The position numbers and the translations under genes were made by a program. A DNA stretch of 22,845 nt from contig VBCQ01000062.1 in assembly GCA_005882155.1 (NCBI GenBank), positions 1 to 22,845 on the forward strand. Reading direction: 5' to 3'. Below, piece after piece: positions 1 to 8,076 of the stretch (position 1 is its first letter; every line of letters begins with the position of its first letter). The notes beneath the pieces were generated by a model, which was not told where the DNA came from, did not search any database, and saw nothing but the letters and a program-made list of their open reading frames with translations. Source of the stretch: Betaproteobacteria bacterium. GTDB taxonomy: Bacteria > Pseudomonadota > Gammaproteobacteria > Burkholderiales > Burkholderiaceae_C.

Positions 1-40
1 TGGCGGCGGTGAATTGCAGAATCGCGTCGCGACGTTTCAT
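1..40 (-). CDS. N-terminal start of an unidentified gene, cut by the window edge
   Basis: Reading leftward from an ATG at 40, the first 13 codons give MKRRDAILQFTAA. A GGAGA ribosome-binding site lies 7 bases upstream of the ATG, which supports a real start. The N-terminus, with paired arginines followed by a hydrophobic run, resembles the beginning of an exported protein (for example a twin-arginine or ordinary signal peptide), but too little is visible to assign a family. It is divergent from the oxidoreductase at 180, so 41-179 would hold both promoters. No convincing -35/-10 pair was seen there. Confidence 0.45.
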   Translation of the reverse strand, partial: MKRRDAILQFTAA

Positions 41-179
41 CGGGGTGTCTCCAACAGTGGCGCGGACGGACCGGGGTCAAACCTTGACGGCGGAGCATAA
101 ACGCTGCCAGCTCATTTATTCCATTGCGGCACAAACTCGCAATGCCGTGTGCGGATTCGGTCTGTGCAATAGTTCGCGC

Positions 180-2219
180 ATGAGCTCGACTTCGACCGTG
201 CGCGCCGCCTGTCCGCACGATTGCCCCGACACCTGCGCGATTCGCGTCACGGTGCAAGACGGGCGGGCGATCAAAGTGCAAGGCGACCCGAACCACCCTC
301 CCACGCACGGCGCGCTGTGCACGAAGGTCTCGCGCTACCTCGAGCGCAGCTACCACGCCGAGCGCGTGCTGCACCCGCTGCGCCGGATCGGGCCGAAAGG
401 CAGCGGCCGCTTCGAGCGCGTCAGCTGGGACGAGGCGCTCGCCGACATCGCCGCAAGGCTGAAAGCCATCGCCGCGCGCGGCCCCAACGCGGCGCAAGCG
501 ATTGTTCCGTACAGCTACGCCGGCACGATGGGCCTGTTGCAAGGCGAGAGCATGGACCGGCGCTTCTTTCACCGGCTCGGCGCGTCGCTGCTCGATCGCA
601 CGATCTGCTCGAGCGCCGGCGGCGAGGCGCTCGCTGCGACCTACGGCGCCAAGATCGGCATGCACCTCGAGCACTACGCCGAGAGCCGGCTGATCGTGAT
701 CTGGGGCAGCAACTCGATCACCTCGAACCTGCACTTCTGGACCTTCGCGCAAGCTGCCAAGCGCGACGGCGCGAAGCTCGTCTGCATCGACCCCCGCAAG
801 ACCGAAACCGCGGACAAGTGCCACCAGCACATCGCGCTTCGGCCGGGCACCGACGGTGCGCTGGCGTTGGGGCTGATGCACGAGCTCATCGTCAACGACT
901 GGCTCGATCACGACTACATCGATCGCCACACCGAAGGCTGGCCGAAGCTGCGCGAGCGTGCGCTGCAGTGGCCGCCCGAGCGCGCGGCCGAAATCTGCGG
1001 GATCACTGCCGACGAAGTGCGAGGACTCGCGCGTGACTACGGCACGACCCGACCGGCAGCGATCCGCCTCAACTACGGCATGCAGCGCGTTCGCGGCGGC
1101 GGCAACGCGGTGCGCTTGATCGCGATCCTGCCCTGCCTCGTCGGCGCCTGGCGGCATCGCGCCGGCGGCCTGCTGCTGTCGTCGTCGGGCTGGTTCGCGG
1201 TCAATCGCAGCGCGCTGCAGCGCACCGACCTGCTCGGCACCCGAAAGCCGCGCACGATCAACATGAGCACGATCGGCGACGACCTGCTGCGCGAGGGTTC
1301 GCCCGATTTCGGCCCGAAAATCGAGGCGCTCGTCGTCTACAACAGCAACCCGGTGGCGGTGGCGCCGCAGTCGCCGAAAGTAGTGCAGGGCTTTGCCCGC
1401 GAAAACTTGTTCACCGTCGTGCTCGAGCACTTCATGACCGACACCGCCGATCACGCGGACTATGTGCTGCCGGCGACGACGCAGCTCGAGCACCTCGACG
1501 TGCACCTGAGCTACGGCCACACCTACGCGATGATCAACGAGCCGGCGATCGCGCCGCTCGGCGAGACCAAGCCGAACACGCAGATCTTTCGTGAGCTCGC
1601 CGCGCGCATGGGCTTCGACGAGCCGTGCTTTCGCGACAGCGACGAAGACATGGCGCGAGTCGCGTTCGCGCGCGACGTGTCGTTCGACGAGCTGCGCGCG
1701 AACGGCTGGGTCAAGCTGCCGCTGGCCGACGCGCCGCTCGCCGACGGTCGCTTTCCGACGCCAAGCGGCAAGTGCATCATCGATTCGCCGGTGTTCGGCG
1801 TGCCCGATCATCTGCCGAACTACGAGTCGGCATCGAGCACACCCGAGTTGGCCGAGCGCTATCCGCTGGCGATGATCTCGCCGCCGGCGCGCAACTTCCT
1901 GAACTCGAGCTTCGTCAACGTGAAGAGCCTGCGCGACATCGAAGGCGAGCCGCTCGTCGAGATCCACGCGAGCGATGCGGCACTGCGCGGCATCGTCGAC
2001 GGCCAGATGGTTCGCGTCTTCAACGATCGCGGCGAGTACCGCTGCAAGGCGCAGCTGAGCTCGCGTGCGCGGCCCGGTGTCGTCAACGGGCTCGGAGTCT
2101 GGTGGCGCAAGCTCGGGCCCGCCGGCACCAACGTCAACGAAGTCACGCACCAGCGCCTCACCGACATCGGCCGCGCGCCGTCGTTCTACGACTGCCTCGT
2201 GGACGTGCGTCCCTTGTGA
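180..2219 (+). CDS. molybdopterin-dependent oxidoreductase (bis-MGD, 4Fe-4S type)
   Basis: Predicted 679-residue catalytic subunit of the DMSO reductase superfamily. Near the N-terminus CPHDCPDTC (Cys 11, 15, 19) plus Cys 47 in GALC form the usual site for a 4Fe-4S cluster. The central part holds the two molybdopterin-binding domains, for example VIWGSNSITSN and a VYNSNPVAVAPQS stretch. The C-terminal part (about 560-679) is the molydopterin dinucleotide-binding domain. The open frame continues upstream to position 9, but that segment has no family character, while MSSTSTVRAACPHDC is a typical start; 180 was chosen for that reason. There is no Tat-like signal, so the protein is probably cytoplasmic. 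No iron-sulfur or membrane-anchor partner subunit lies nearby, so the electron partner and substrate are unknown. The next gene overlaps its stop by 4 bases. Confidence 0.9.
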   Translation: MSSTSTVRAACPHDCPDTCAIRVTVQDGRAIKVQGDPNHPPTHGALCTKVSRYLERSYHAERVLHPLRRIGPKGSGRFERVSWDEALADIAARLKAIAARGPNAAQAIVPYSYAGTMGLLQGESMDRRFFHRLGASLLDRTICSSAGGEALAATYGAKIGMHLEHYAESRLIVIWGSNSITSNLHFWTFAQAAKRDGAKLVCIDPRKTETADKCHQHIALRPGTDGALALGLMHELIVNDWLDHDYIDRHTEGWPKLRERALQWPPERAAEICGITADEVRGLARDYGTTRPAAIRLNYGMQRVRGGGNAVRLIAILPCLVGAWRHRAGGLLLSSSGWFAVNRSALQRTDLLGTRKPRTINMSTIGDDLLREGSPDFGPKIEALVVYNSNPVAVAPQSPKVVQGFARENLFTVVLEHFMTDTADHADYVLPATTQLEHLDVHLSYGHTYAMINEPAIAPLGETKPNTQIFRELAARMGFDEPCFRDSDEDMARVAFARDVSFDELRANGWVKLPLADAPLADGRFPTPSGKCIIDSPVFGVPDHLPNYESASSTPELAERYPLAMISPPARNFLNSSFVNVKSLRDIEGEPLVEIHASDAALRGIVDGQMVRVFNDRGEYRCKAQLSSRARPGVVNGLGVWWRKLGPAGTNVNEVTHQRLTDIGRAPSFYDCLVDVRPL

Positions 2220-3313
2220 GGCGCTGGCTGCTGATGGCGATCGCGGGCATCGCGGGCATGGTGGCGTTGGCAGCGGCCACGGTTTGCGTCACGTCGGGTT
2301 GCAGCACGCTCGGCTACTACGCCCATTCGGTCGGTGGTCATCTGAGCCTGTTGCGCAGCGCGAAGCCGGTGGCGCAATGGGAAGCCGACGCGCAAACGCC
2401 GCCGGCGTTGAAGGAGCGACTTGCGCTGACGCAGCGGATTCGCGACTACGCCGTCAGCGAGCTGAAGCTGCCCGACAACGCGAGCTACCGGCGCTACGCC
2501 GACCTCAAGCGCAACGCGGCGGTGTGGAACGTCGTCGCCGCGCCCGAGCTGAGCCTGAAACTGAAGACCTGGTGCTTTCCGGTCGTCGGCTGCGTCAGCT
2601 ACCGCGGCTACTTCGACCGCGCGAAAGCCGATGCGTTCGCCGACGAGCTGCGCGCCGAGCGCGGCCTCGAAGTCAGCGTCTATGGCGTGCCGGCCTACTC
2701 GACGCTCGGCGCGCTGCCTGGCGACTTCTTCGCCGACCCGCTGCTCAACACCTTCATCAACTTCCCCGAAGGCGAGCTCGCGCGGCTGATCTTTCACGAG
2801 CTCGGCCACCAGGTCGCATACGCGAAGGGCGACACGGTGTTCAACGAGTCGTTTGCAACGACGATCGAGCGCATCGGCGGCGTTCGCTGGCTGAGCGAGC
2901 GAGCTTCGCCGCAAGCGCGCGAAGAGTACGCCCGCTACGACGGCCGGCGGCGCGACTTCCGCGCGCTGACGCACCGGTATCGCAAGCAGCTTGACGCGCT
3001 GTACGAGAGCAGTGCGAGCGACGAGCAAAAGCGTGCCGGCAAGCTCGCGCTGTTCGCGCAGATGCGCGCCGACTCCGAAGCACTGAAGACCGGCACGTGG
3101 GGCGGGTTTTCAGGGTATGACGCCTGGTTCGCGCGCGCCAACAATGCGTCGCTGGGCGTGCTTGCGGCGTATGACGAATTGGTGCCGGCGTTCGAGGCTC
3201 TGTTCGAGCGCGAAGGCCGCGACTTCAAGCGCTTCTACGCCGAAGTGAAGCGCCTGGCGGACTTGCCCAAAGCCGAGCGCCGCGCCGCCCTCGGCGCTTC
3301 AGGAGGAGACTGA
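2216..3313 (+). CDS. predicted aminopeptidase, zinc metallopeptidase of the COG4324 type
   Basis: Predicted 365-residue protein starting at GTG 2216, which overlaps the previous stop as GTGA; an in-frame ATG six codons later (2234) is possible. A hydrophobic N-terminal segment runs to Cys 29 in TSGCSTLGYY, which looks like a lipoprotein signal with an imperfect lipobox, so the mature protein is probably anchored in the cell envelope. HELGH at 194-198 is an HExxH zinc motif, and Glu 211 in NESFATT is a plausible third ligand. This matches the family of predicted aminopeptidases found in proteobacteria. The substrate is unknown. The 4-base overlap suggests co-transcription with the oxidoreductase, although no functional link is obvious. 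Confidence 0.85.
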   Translation: MRRWLLMAIAGIAGMVALAAATVCVTSGCSTLGYYAHSVGGHLSLLRSAKPVAQWEADAQTPPALKERLALTQRIRDYAVSELKLPDNASYRRYADLKRNAAVWNVVAAPELSLKLKTWCFPVVGCVSYRGYFDRAKADAFADELRAERGLEVSVYGVPAYSTLGALPGDFFADPLLNTFINFPEGELARLIFHELGHQVAYAKGDTVFNESFATTIERIGGVRWLSERASPQAREEYARYDGRRRDFRALTHRYRKQLDALYESSASDEQKRAGKLALFAQMRADSEALKTGTWGGFSGYDAWFARANNASLGVLAAYDELVPAFEALFEREGRDFKRFYAEVKRLADLPKAERRAALGASGGD

Positions 3314-3316
3314 GCC

Positions 3317-3655
3317 ATGCCCGACATCCGCATCCATCGCGAGCACCAGCTCGGTCTTGCCAAGGCACGCAAGCTGGCTTGGGAATGGGCCGAGAAAGTC
3401 GAAGAGAAATTCGATATGGAGTGCACCGTGATCGAAGGCGAGGAGGGCGACACGGTGGAGTTCACCCGCTCTGGCGTGAACGGCCGGCTCATCGTCGCGG
3501 CCGACCACTTCGATGTTCACGCGAAGCTCGGCTTCCTCCTCGGCGCCTTCAGCAAGACGATCGAGAGCGAGATCGAGAAGAACCTCGATTCGCTGCTCGC
3601 GGCGAGCAGCAAGGGCAAGCCGAAAGCGCCGGCGAAAAAGGCCGCGAAGAAGTAA
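3317..3655 (+). CDS. polyhydroxyalkanoic acid system family protein
   Basis: Predicted 112-residue soluble protein starting with MPDIRIHREHQLGLAKAR. It matches the small PHA-system family often encoded near PHA synthesis or granule genes. An AGGAGGAG ribosome-binding site lies just upstream, and the gene follows the aminopeptidase after 3 bases. Residues 1-95 carry the compact family domain (alternating helix and strand segments, including an FTRSGVNG turn). The last 20 residues are rich in Lys and Ala (AKKAAKK), a basic tail that could bind a granule surface or nucleic acid. The biochemical role of the family is poorly defined; a link to storage polyester is inferred from the family name and the lipid-related neighbours. 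Confidence 0.8.
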   Translation: MPDIRIHREHQLGLAKARKLAWEWAEKVEEKFDMECTVIEGEEGDTVEFTRSGVNGRLIVAADHFDVHAKLGFLLGAFSKTIESEIEKNLDSLLAASSKGKPKAPAKKAAKK

Positions 3656-3657
3656 GT

Positions 3658-3722
3658 GTCCGGCGCCGGGCCGCCCCAAGCCGGACGGCGCCCCTTGGGG
3701 GCAGGAGCGAAGCGACTGGGGG
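3658..3722. repeat. structured intergenic element, REP-like
   Basis: This GC-rich stretch separates two convergent genes. CCCCAAG (3674-3680) can pair with CTTGGGG (3694-3700) across a 13-base loop, and CCCCTTGGGG (3691-3700) is itself a perfect 10-base palindrome. It is followed by a GGAGCGAAGCGACT-like segment and a further GGGGGC run. From memory, elements of this look (a CCCTTGGGGGC core followed by GCGAAGCGA) recur many times between genes in Rubrivivax/Leptothrix-like genomes. No second close copy lies in the window, so repeat status is inferred. It could also serve as a two-way terminator. Confidence 0.45.
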
Positions 3723-3724
3723 CT

Positions 3725-3979
3725 CTATTTCAATGATTCGATCAGATCGACGTATTCCTGCATCGCCTCGTCGCTGCTCTTGCCCTTGAACTCGTTCCAC
3801 GCGTCCCACTTCGCGCGGCCGACCATGTCGGTGAAGCCGGGCCGCTTGCCTTCGACGTCGCCGGCGCTCGCCTGCTTGTACAGCGCGTAGAGCTTCAACA
3901 GCGTCATGTTGTCGGGCTTCTCGGGCAGATTCTTCGAATCGGCCACCGCTTGTTCGAATTGGGTCTTCAGCTCAGCCAT
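3725..3979 (-). CDS. acyl-CoA-binding protein
   Basis: Predicted 84-residue protein, the usual length for the ACBP family of four-helix bundles. It begins MAELKTQFEQAVADSKNL and contains the typical LLKLYALYKQASAGDV segment and the KWDAWNEFKGKSSDEAM segment. In this family the conserved Tyr and Lys residues contact the CoA moiety of medium- and long-chain acyl-CoA esters. The protein buffers and delivers acyl-CoA in the cytoplasm. An AGGAGCACAACG sequence gives a ribosome-binding site before the ATG at 3979. It lies next to a wax ester synthase that uses acyl-CoA and near a PHA-related gene, which fits a role in supplying lipid storage pathways. Confidence 0.93.
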   Translation of the reverse strand: MAELKTQFEQAVADSKNLPEKPDNMTLLKLYALYKQASAGDVEGKRPGFTDMVGRAKWDAWNEFKGKSSDEAMQEYVDLIESLK

Positions 3980-4070
3980 TCGTTGTGCTCCTGTCGGTGA
4001 AAATCGCCATTGACTGGGCGGATGTTACCCACCATCGTGGCCCGAGAACATGCCTTAGAGGAGACTCCCC

Positions 4071-5498
4071 ATGCCTGCCGCCGCCGAACGCATGTCGCGC
4101 GTGGACACCGCCTGGTTGCGGATGGACAACGACGTGAACCTGATGATGATCGTCGGCGTGTGGCTGCTCGATCCGGCCATCCGCTACGAAGCGCTCGCCG
4201 AGCGAATCAACGACAAGCTGCTGAAGTACGGGCGCTTTCGTCAGAAGGTCGTGCAGGACGCGATGGGCGCAAGCTGGGTCGACGACGACGCGTTCGAGCT
4301 CGCGAACCACGTCGTCAAGCACACACTGCGCCGGCGCCGCGGCCAGAGCGAGCGCGCGGCACTGCAGGAACTCGCCGGCGAGCTCGCGACGACGCCGCTG
4401 GATCCAACGCGTCCGCTGTGGCAATTTCATTTCATCGAGCACTACGAAGGCGGCAGCGCGCTGATTGCGCGCGTCCACCATTGCATCGCCGATGGCATCG
4501 CGCTGATCTCGGTGATGATGTCGATCACCGACGGCGGCATGGACCCTCCGTCGCGCAAGCCCCGCAAGGCCGACGACAGCGAAGGCGACTGGCTGACCGA
4601 CGCGGTCGTCAAGCCGCTGACCGATCTCACGGTCAAGGCGATCGGCATGTACGGCGGTGGCGTCGCCAAGTCGATGGAGGTGCTCGCGAACCCTGCGCAG
4701 CCGCTGTTCGGCTCGATGGACATGGCGCGCAGCGGCTATCAGGTGGTGAGCGACGTGGCGGCGATGGCGATGATGCCCGACGACTCGCCGACGCTGCTCA
4801 AGGGCAAGCCGGTCGGCACGAAAAAGGTCGCGTGGGGCGAGCCGATCGCGCTCGGCGACGTGAAGGCGATCGGCAAGGCGCTGAACTGCTCGATCAACGA
4901 CGTGCTGCTGTCGTGCGTCGCCGGAGCGATCGGCGGCTATCTGCGCGACTTGGGCGACGACCCGCAGGGCAAGGAGATCCGCGCGATGGTGCCGGTGAAT
5001 CTGCGCCCGCTCGACAAGGCCTACCAACTCGGCAACCGCTTCGGCCTCGTGCCGCTGGTGCTGCCGATCGGTATCGCGAACCCGATCGAGCGCGTCTACG
5101 CGGTGCGCGAGCGAATGAATGAATTGAAGGGCAGCTACCAGCCGCTGCTTGCCTTCGCGGTGCTGTCGGTCGCGGGACTCTTGATCAAGCCGGTGCAGGA
5201 CGCGCTACTCGGCATGTTCGCGAAGAAGGCAACCGCGGTCATGACCAACGTGCCGGGACCGGCCAAGCCGCTGAAGTTCTGCGGCGCGACCTTGCGCCAA
5301 ACGATGTTCTGGGTGCCGCAGTCGGGCGACATCGGCGTGGGCGTCAGCATCTTGTCGTATGGCGGCGGGGTTCAGTTCGGCCTCATCACCGATCAGAAGC
5401 TATGCCCCGAGCCGCAGCAAATCATCGATCGGTTTGAGCCGGAGTTCGAGAAGCTGTTGATGGTGACGTTGATGCTGCCTTGGGGCGAAGCAGCCTGA
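4071..5498 (+). CDS. wax ester synthase/diacylglycerol acyltransferase (WS/DGAT)
   Basis: Predicted 475-residue acyltransferase that would join acyl-CoA to long-chain alcohols or diacylglycerol, making wax esters or triacylglycerol. The active-site motif HHxxxDG is present as HHCIADG (residues 136-142). The preceding PLWQFHFIEHYEGG segment and the later NVPGP motif are also characteristic of the family. The length matches known bacterial members (about 450-480 residues). A GAGGAGA ribosome-binding site 7-8 bases before ATG 4071 supports this start; a second Met at 4092 (MSRVDTAW) is an alternative. It is divergent from the acyl-CoA-binding protein and convergent with the TPR gene. The enzyme probably associates with the inner membrane or lipid droplets. 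Confidence 0.92.
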   Translation: MPAAAERMSRVDTAWLRMDNDVNLMMIVGVWLLDPAIRYEALAERINDKLLKYGRFRQKVVQDAMGASWVDDDAFELANHVVKHTLRRRRGQSERAALQELAGELATTPLDPTRPLWQFHFIEHYEGGSALIARVHHCIADGIALISVMMSITDGGMDPPSRKPRKADDSEGDWLTDAVVKPLTDLTVKAIGMYGGGVAKSMEVLANPAQPLFGSMDMARSGYQVVSDVAAMAMMPDDSPTLLKGKPVGTKKVAWGEPIALGDVKAIGKALNCSINDVLLSCVAGAIGGYLRDLGDDPQGKEIRAMVPVNLRPLDKAYQLGNRFGLVPLVLPIGIANPIERVYAVRERMNELKGSYQPLLAFAVLSVAGLLIKPVQDALLGMFAKKATAVMTNVPGPAKPLKFCGATLRQTMFWVPQSGDIGVGVSILSYGGGVQFGLITDQKLCPEPQQIIDRFEPEFEKLLMVTLMLPWGEAA

Positions 5499-5534
5499 CG
5501 GCTGCCTCTCGGCTGAACACACCGCTCCCCCGGG

Positions 5535-5551
5535 CCCCCTCCGAGAGGGGG
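5535..5551. terminator. hairpin between convergent genes, probable two-way terminator
   Basis: CCCCCTC (5535-5541) pairs with GAGGGGG (5545-5551) around a 3-base loop. It lies between the stop of the acyltransferase at 5498 and the stop of the minus-strand TPR gene at 5595. There is no strong T run on either side (only a TT after the stem on the plus strand), so intrinsic termination is uncertain. Confidence 0.4.
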
Positions 5552-5594
5552 TTCCAGCATGAATCACGAGCCGGCCCGCGGCCCGCCAAGTGTC

Positions 5595-6368
5595 CTAGTC
5601 CTCGAGTTCGGCCTTCGCCATCTCGACATCGAGCCGCTCCATCGCATCCATTGCCTCGCAGGCCGCCGCATCGGCGTAGAGCTTCTCCGCTTCCTTCATC
5701 TTCTTGTCGCCCTCGAGCATCACGAGGCCGTTGGCGTACTCGACCATCGCGATCGCCGATGTCGGGTTGAGCTTCAGCGCGGTCTTGTACATCGCGAGGC
5801 CGGTGTCTTTGCTCGCGCCTTGCGTGCGGCCGAGCAGCGAGCCGACTTTGTCGATCACCTCGGCGTGAAATGCGCCGAGCGCGATGTGCGCGTCGGCATG
5901 CTTCGGTTGCAGCTTGATTGCGGTCTCGAGCGCGCTCTTCACCTTGCCGCCCAGCCCCTGCGCGAGCGCCTTCGCGACGCTGATGCCCTGGCTGTAGCGG
6001 CCGAGCGCATAGGCCATGAAGTAATGCGCGTTGGCGTTCTTCGGGTCCTCGGCGGCCTGCGCTTCGGCGCGCTCGGCGACTTCCATGAACAGCGCGAGCT
6101 TGGTCTTTTCGCTTTTCTCCAAGTAGTTGGCGTAGATCGATTGCGCCTTGTTGGCGACTGTGATGCCGGCGCCGCCGGCTTTCAGCCCGGCCTCGGTCGC
6201 CTTTTGGAATTCGCCGGCGTGGAACAGAGCCCAGGCGGCCGCAACCTTGTCGTCCTTCGGCAGCGGCTCGGCGTCGCCGGCATGCAGGCGCGCCCATTTC
6301 TTCTTCAGCGCGGCGGCGTCGTAGAGATAGTCGGCGTTGTCGTAGGGGAACGCGGTCCATTTGGCCAT
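5595..6368 (-). CDS. tetratricopeptide-repeat protein of unknown function
   Basis: Predicted 257-residue protein with several degenerate TPR-like helical pairs: KAQSIYANYLEKSEKTKL, a PKNANAHYFMAYALGRYS segment, a LQPKHADAHIALGAFHAEV segment and a LNPTSAIAMVEYANGLV segment. These have the small-residue/aromatic spacing of TPR repeats. There is no signal peptide, so it is probably a cytoplasmic scaffold. ATG 6368 lies 13 bases after the stop of the TetR-type regulator on the same strand, so the two are likely one transcript. Its partner is unknown. The context (acyl-CoA-binding protein, WS/DGAT, TetR regulator) weakly suggests a link to lipid metabolism. Confidence 0.75.
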   Translation of the reverse strand: MAKWTAFPYDNADYLYDAAALKKKWARLHAGDAEPLPKDDKVAAAWALFHAGEFQKATEAGLKAGGAGITVANKAQSIYANYLEKSEKTKLALFMEVAERAEAQAAEDPKNANAHYFMAYALGRYSQGISVAKALAQGLGGKVKSALETAIKLQPKHADAHIALGAFHAEVIDKVGSLLGRTQGASKDTGLAMYKTALKLNPTSAIAMVEYANGLVMLEGDKKMKEAEKLYADAAACEAMDAMERLDVEMAKAELED

Positions 6369-6381
6369 GAGGTGTCTCCGT

Positions 6382-7044
6382 TCAGGGTTTGTCGTAGCGG
6401 CCGACCAGGCCGAGCAGATGCTCTTTCTGCGCCGGCTCGAGGTAGGGCATCAGCAGGCTCAGCACATGGAAGGCGCCGCGCATCATCGATGCGCCAGCGC
6501 TCTCGGGCTCGAGCGCCTTGCGCGGCTCGCGAACGTATTCATAGCTCAGCCAGTAGGTCAGCACGACGACCATCGCGGTGGCCACCGGCTCGGCTTCGCG
6601 CGAGTCGATTTGCATCGCGCTGCCGCGCGCCATGCCGTCGAGCACGCTTTGCACCGCGCGCGACTTGTTCTTCAAGATGAATTGGAAATGCGTTTCGAGG
6701 CGGCGGTTCTTCGACAGCAGGTCGTTCAAGTCGCGGTAGAGGAATCGGTATTGCCAGATCAGCTCGAACAGCATGTGGAAGAACAGCCACGCGTCCTCGA
6801 CGTTGCGAACGTTGTCGGCCGCATGCAGCAGATCGTTCAGCGATCGCTCGTAGCGGTCGAACAGGCTGTTGATCAGCTCGTCTTTCGCCGGGTAGTGGTA
6901 GTACAGATTGCCGGGGCTGATGTTGAGCTCGGCCGAGATCAGCGTGGTCGAGACATTGGGCTCGCCGAAGCGATTGAACAGGTCGAGCGTGACCTCGAGA
7001 ATGCGCTCCGCGGTGCGGCGCGGCTTCTTCGTTGAGGTGGCCAT
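6382..7044 (-). CDS. TetR/AcrR family transcriptional regulator
   Basis: Predicted 220-residue regulator. The N-terminal part (about residues 8-55) is a TetR DNA-binding domain: RILEVTLDLFNRFGEPNVS leads into an ISPGNLYYHYPAKDEL recognition helix with the typical YYHYPAKDEL ending. The rest is a helical ligand-binding and dimerisation domain. The frame is open upstream to 7122, but MATSTKKPRRTAERIL at 7044 is the natural start. It is divergent from the ABC transporter across a 111-base gap and upstream of the TPR gene on its own strand, so it may control either or both. The ligand is unknown; many regulators with this type of N-terminus respond to fatty-acid derivatives. Confidence 0.9.
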   Translation of the reverse strand: MATSTKKPRRTAERILEVTLDLFNRFGEPNVSTTLISAELNISPGNLYYHYPAKDELINSLFDRYERSLNDLLHAADNVRNVEDAWLFFHMLFELIWQYRFLYRDLNDLLSKNRRLETHFQFILKNKSRAVQSVLDGMARGSAMQIDSREAEPVATAMVVVLTYWLSYEYVREPRKALEPESAGASMMRGAFHVLSLLMPYLEPAQKEHLLGLVGRYDKP

Positions 7045-7139
7045 GGCTCGATGGTCTCTTGTTGTCTCTCGTTTGGCGGGCAATCTAGCACCAAGTGGGG
7101 TGGCGTCCAACCGCGGCAGCACGATTCGAGGGCGCTGCC

Positions 7140-7145
7140 TACAAT
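7140..7145 (+). promoter_or_regulatory. probable -10 element (TACAAT) of the ABC transporter genes
   Basis: TACAAT differs from the TATAAT consensus at one base and lies 10 bases before the ATG at 7156. Transcription would begin about 7 bases downstream of the box, leaving almost no leader. No good -35 hexamer was seen 16-18 bases upstream. A CTACAATT octamer also occurs just before ibaG (8859-8866). Confidence 0.4.
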
Positions 7146-7155
7146 TCCGCCGCTC

Positions 7156-8076
7156 ATGCCCGCGATTTCATTCCAGAACGTCAGCAAGACCTACCACAGT
7201 GCGCGCGGCGATGTTCATGCGCTCGACCGCGTGTCGTTCGACATCGCGCCCGGCGAGTTCTTCGGCCTGCTGGGGCCGAACGGCGCCGGCAAGACGACCC
7301 TGATCAGCATCCTCGCGGGGCTCGCGCGCGCGACCGGCGGGCGCGTGCTGGTGCATGGCCACGATGTCGTGACGGACTACGCGATCACCCGGCGCAGCCT
7401 CGGCGTCGTGCCGCAAGAGCTGGTATTCGACCCGTTCTTCAGCGTTCGCGAGGCGCTGCGAATCCAGAGCGGCTATTTCGGCGTTCGCCACAACGATGCG
7501 TGGATCGACGAGTTGCTCGCCAATCTCGGTCTCGCCGACAAGGCCAACGCCAACATGCGCCAGCTGTCGGGCGGCATGAAGCGCCGCGTGCTCGTTGCGC
7601 AAGCGCTGGTGCACCGCCCGCCGGTCATCGTGCTCGACGAGCCGACCGCGGGCGTCGATGTCGAGCTGCGCCAGACGCTGTGGCAGTTCATCGCGCGGCT
7701 CAACACGCAGGGCCACACGGTGCTGCTGACGACGCACTACCTCGAAGAAGCCGAGGCACTGTGCGGGCGGATCGCGATGCTGAAGCAGGGCCGCGTCGTC
7801 GCGCTCGACCGCACGTCGGCGCTGCTCGCCGGCACCGCGAGCACGATGATGCGATTCAAGCTCGACTGCGCCTTGCCGACCTCGCTGCTCGCGCAGTCGC
7901 GCGTCATCGGGCGCATCGTGCAGGTCAAGGCGCACGACGCCGCCGAAGTCGAGCAGGTGCTCGCGACCTTGCGCGCCGCCGGTTGTCAGCCCGAAGACCT
8001 GGAGATCGGCCGCGCCGACCTCGAGGACGTGTTCCTCGAGATCATGCAGGGCGAGACATTGAAAGAGGCCGCATGA
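7156..8076 (+). CDS. ABC-2 type transporter, ATP-binding protein
   Basis: Predicted 306-residue ATPase with all nucleotide-binding motifs: Walker A GPNGAGKT (40-47), Q-loop in VPQELVFDPF, signature LSGGM (137-141), Walker B VIVLDEP (157-163) and the switch His in TTHYLEEAE. The C-terminal extension of about 80 residues, ending in VFLEIMQGE, is typical of the NatA/NodI-like export subfamily. With the next gene it forms a two-component exporter, with two copies of each subunit at the inner membrane. ATG 7156 was chosen because MPAISFQNVSKTY is the standard start of the domain. The stop overlaps the permease start by ATGA. This pair lies just upstream of ibaG-murA, a position that suggests envelope biogenesis, but the substrate is unknown. 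Confidence 0.93.
   Translation: MPAISFQNVSKTYHSARGDVHALDRVSFDIAPGEFFGLLGPNGAGKTTLISILAGLARATGGRVLVHGHDVVTDYAITRRSLGVVPQELVFDPFFSVREALRIQSGYFGVRHNDAWIDELLANLGLADKANANMRQLSGGMKRRVLVAQALVHRPPVIVLDEPTAGVDVELRQTLWQFIARLNTQGHTVLLTTHYLEEAEALCGRIAMLKQGRVVALDRTSALLAGTASTMMRFKLDCALPTSLLAQSRVIGRIVQVKAHDAAEVEQVLATLRAAGCQPEDLEIGRADLEDVFLEIMQGETLKEAA

Noticed and set aside
9..179. Upstream extension of the molybdopterin oxidoreductase frame
   Set aside because: The added 57 residues have no signal-peptide or family character, and they overlap the start region of a divergent gene; ATG 180 matches the family start.
3972..5027. 351-codon frame on the minus strand opposite the WS/DGAT gene
   Set aside because: Arg/His/Val-rich composition with no recognisable domain, opposite a confident gene.
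5559..6680. 373-codon frame on the plus strand opposite the TPR and TetR genes
   Set aside because: Antisense shadow; the minus-strand products have clear TPR and TetR features.
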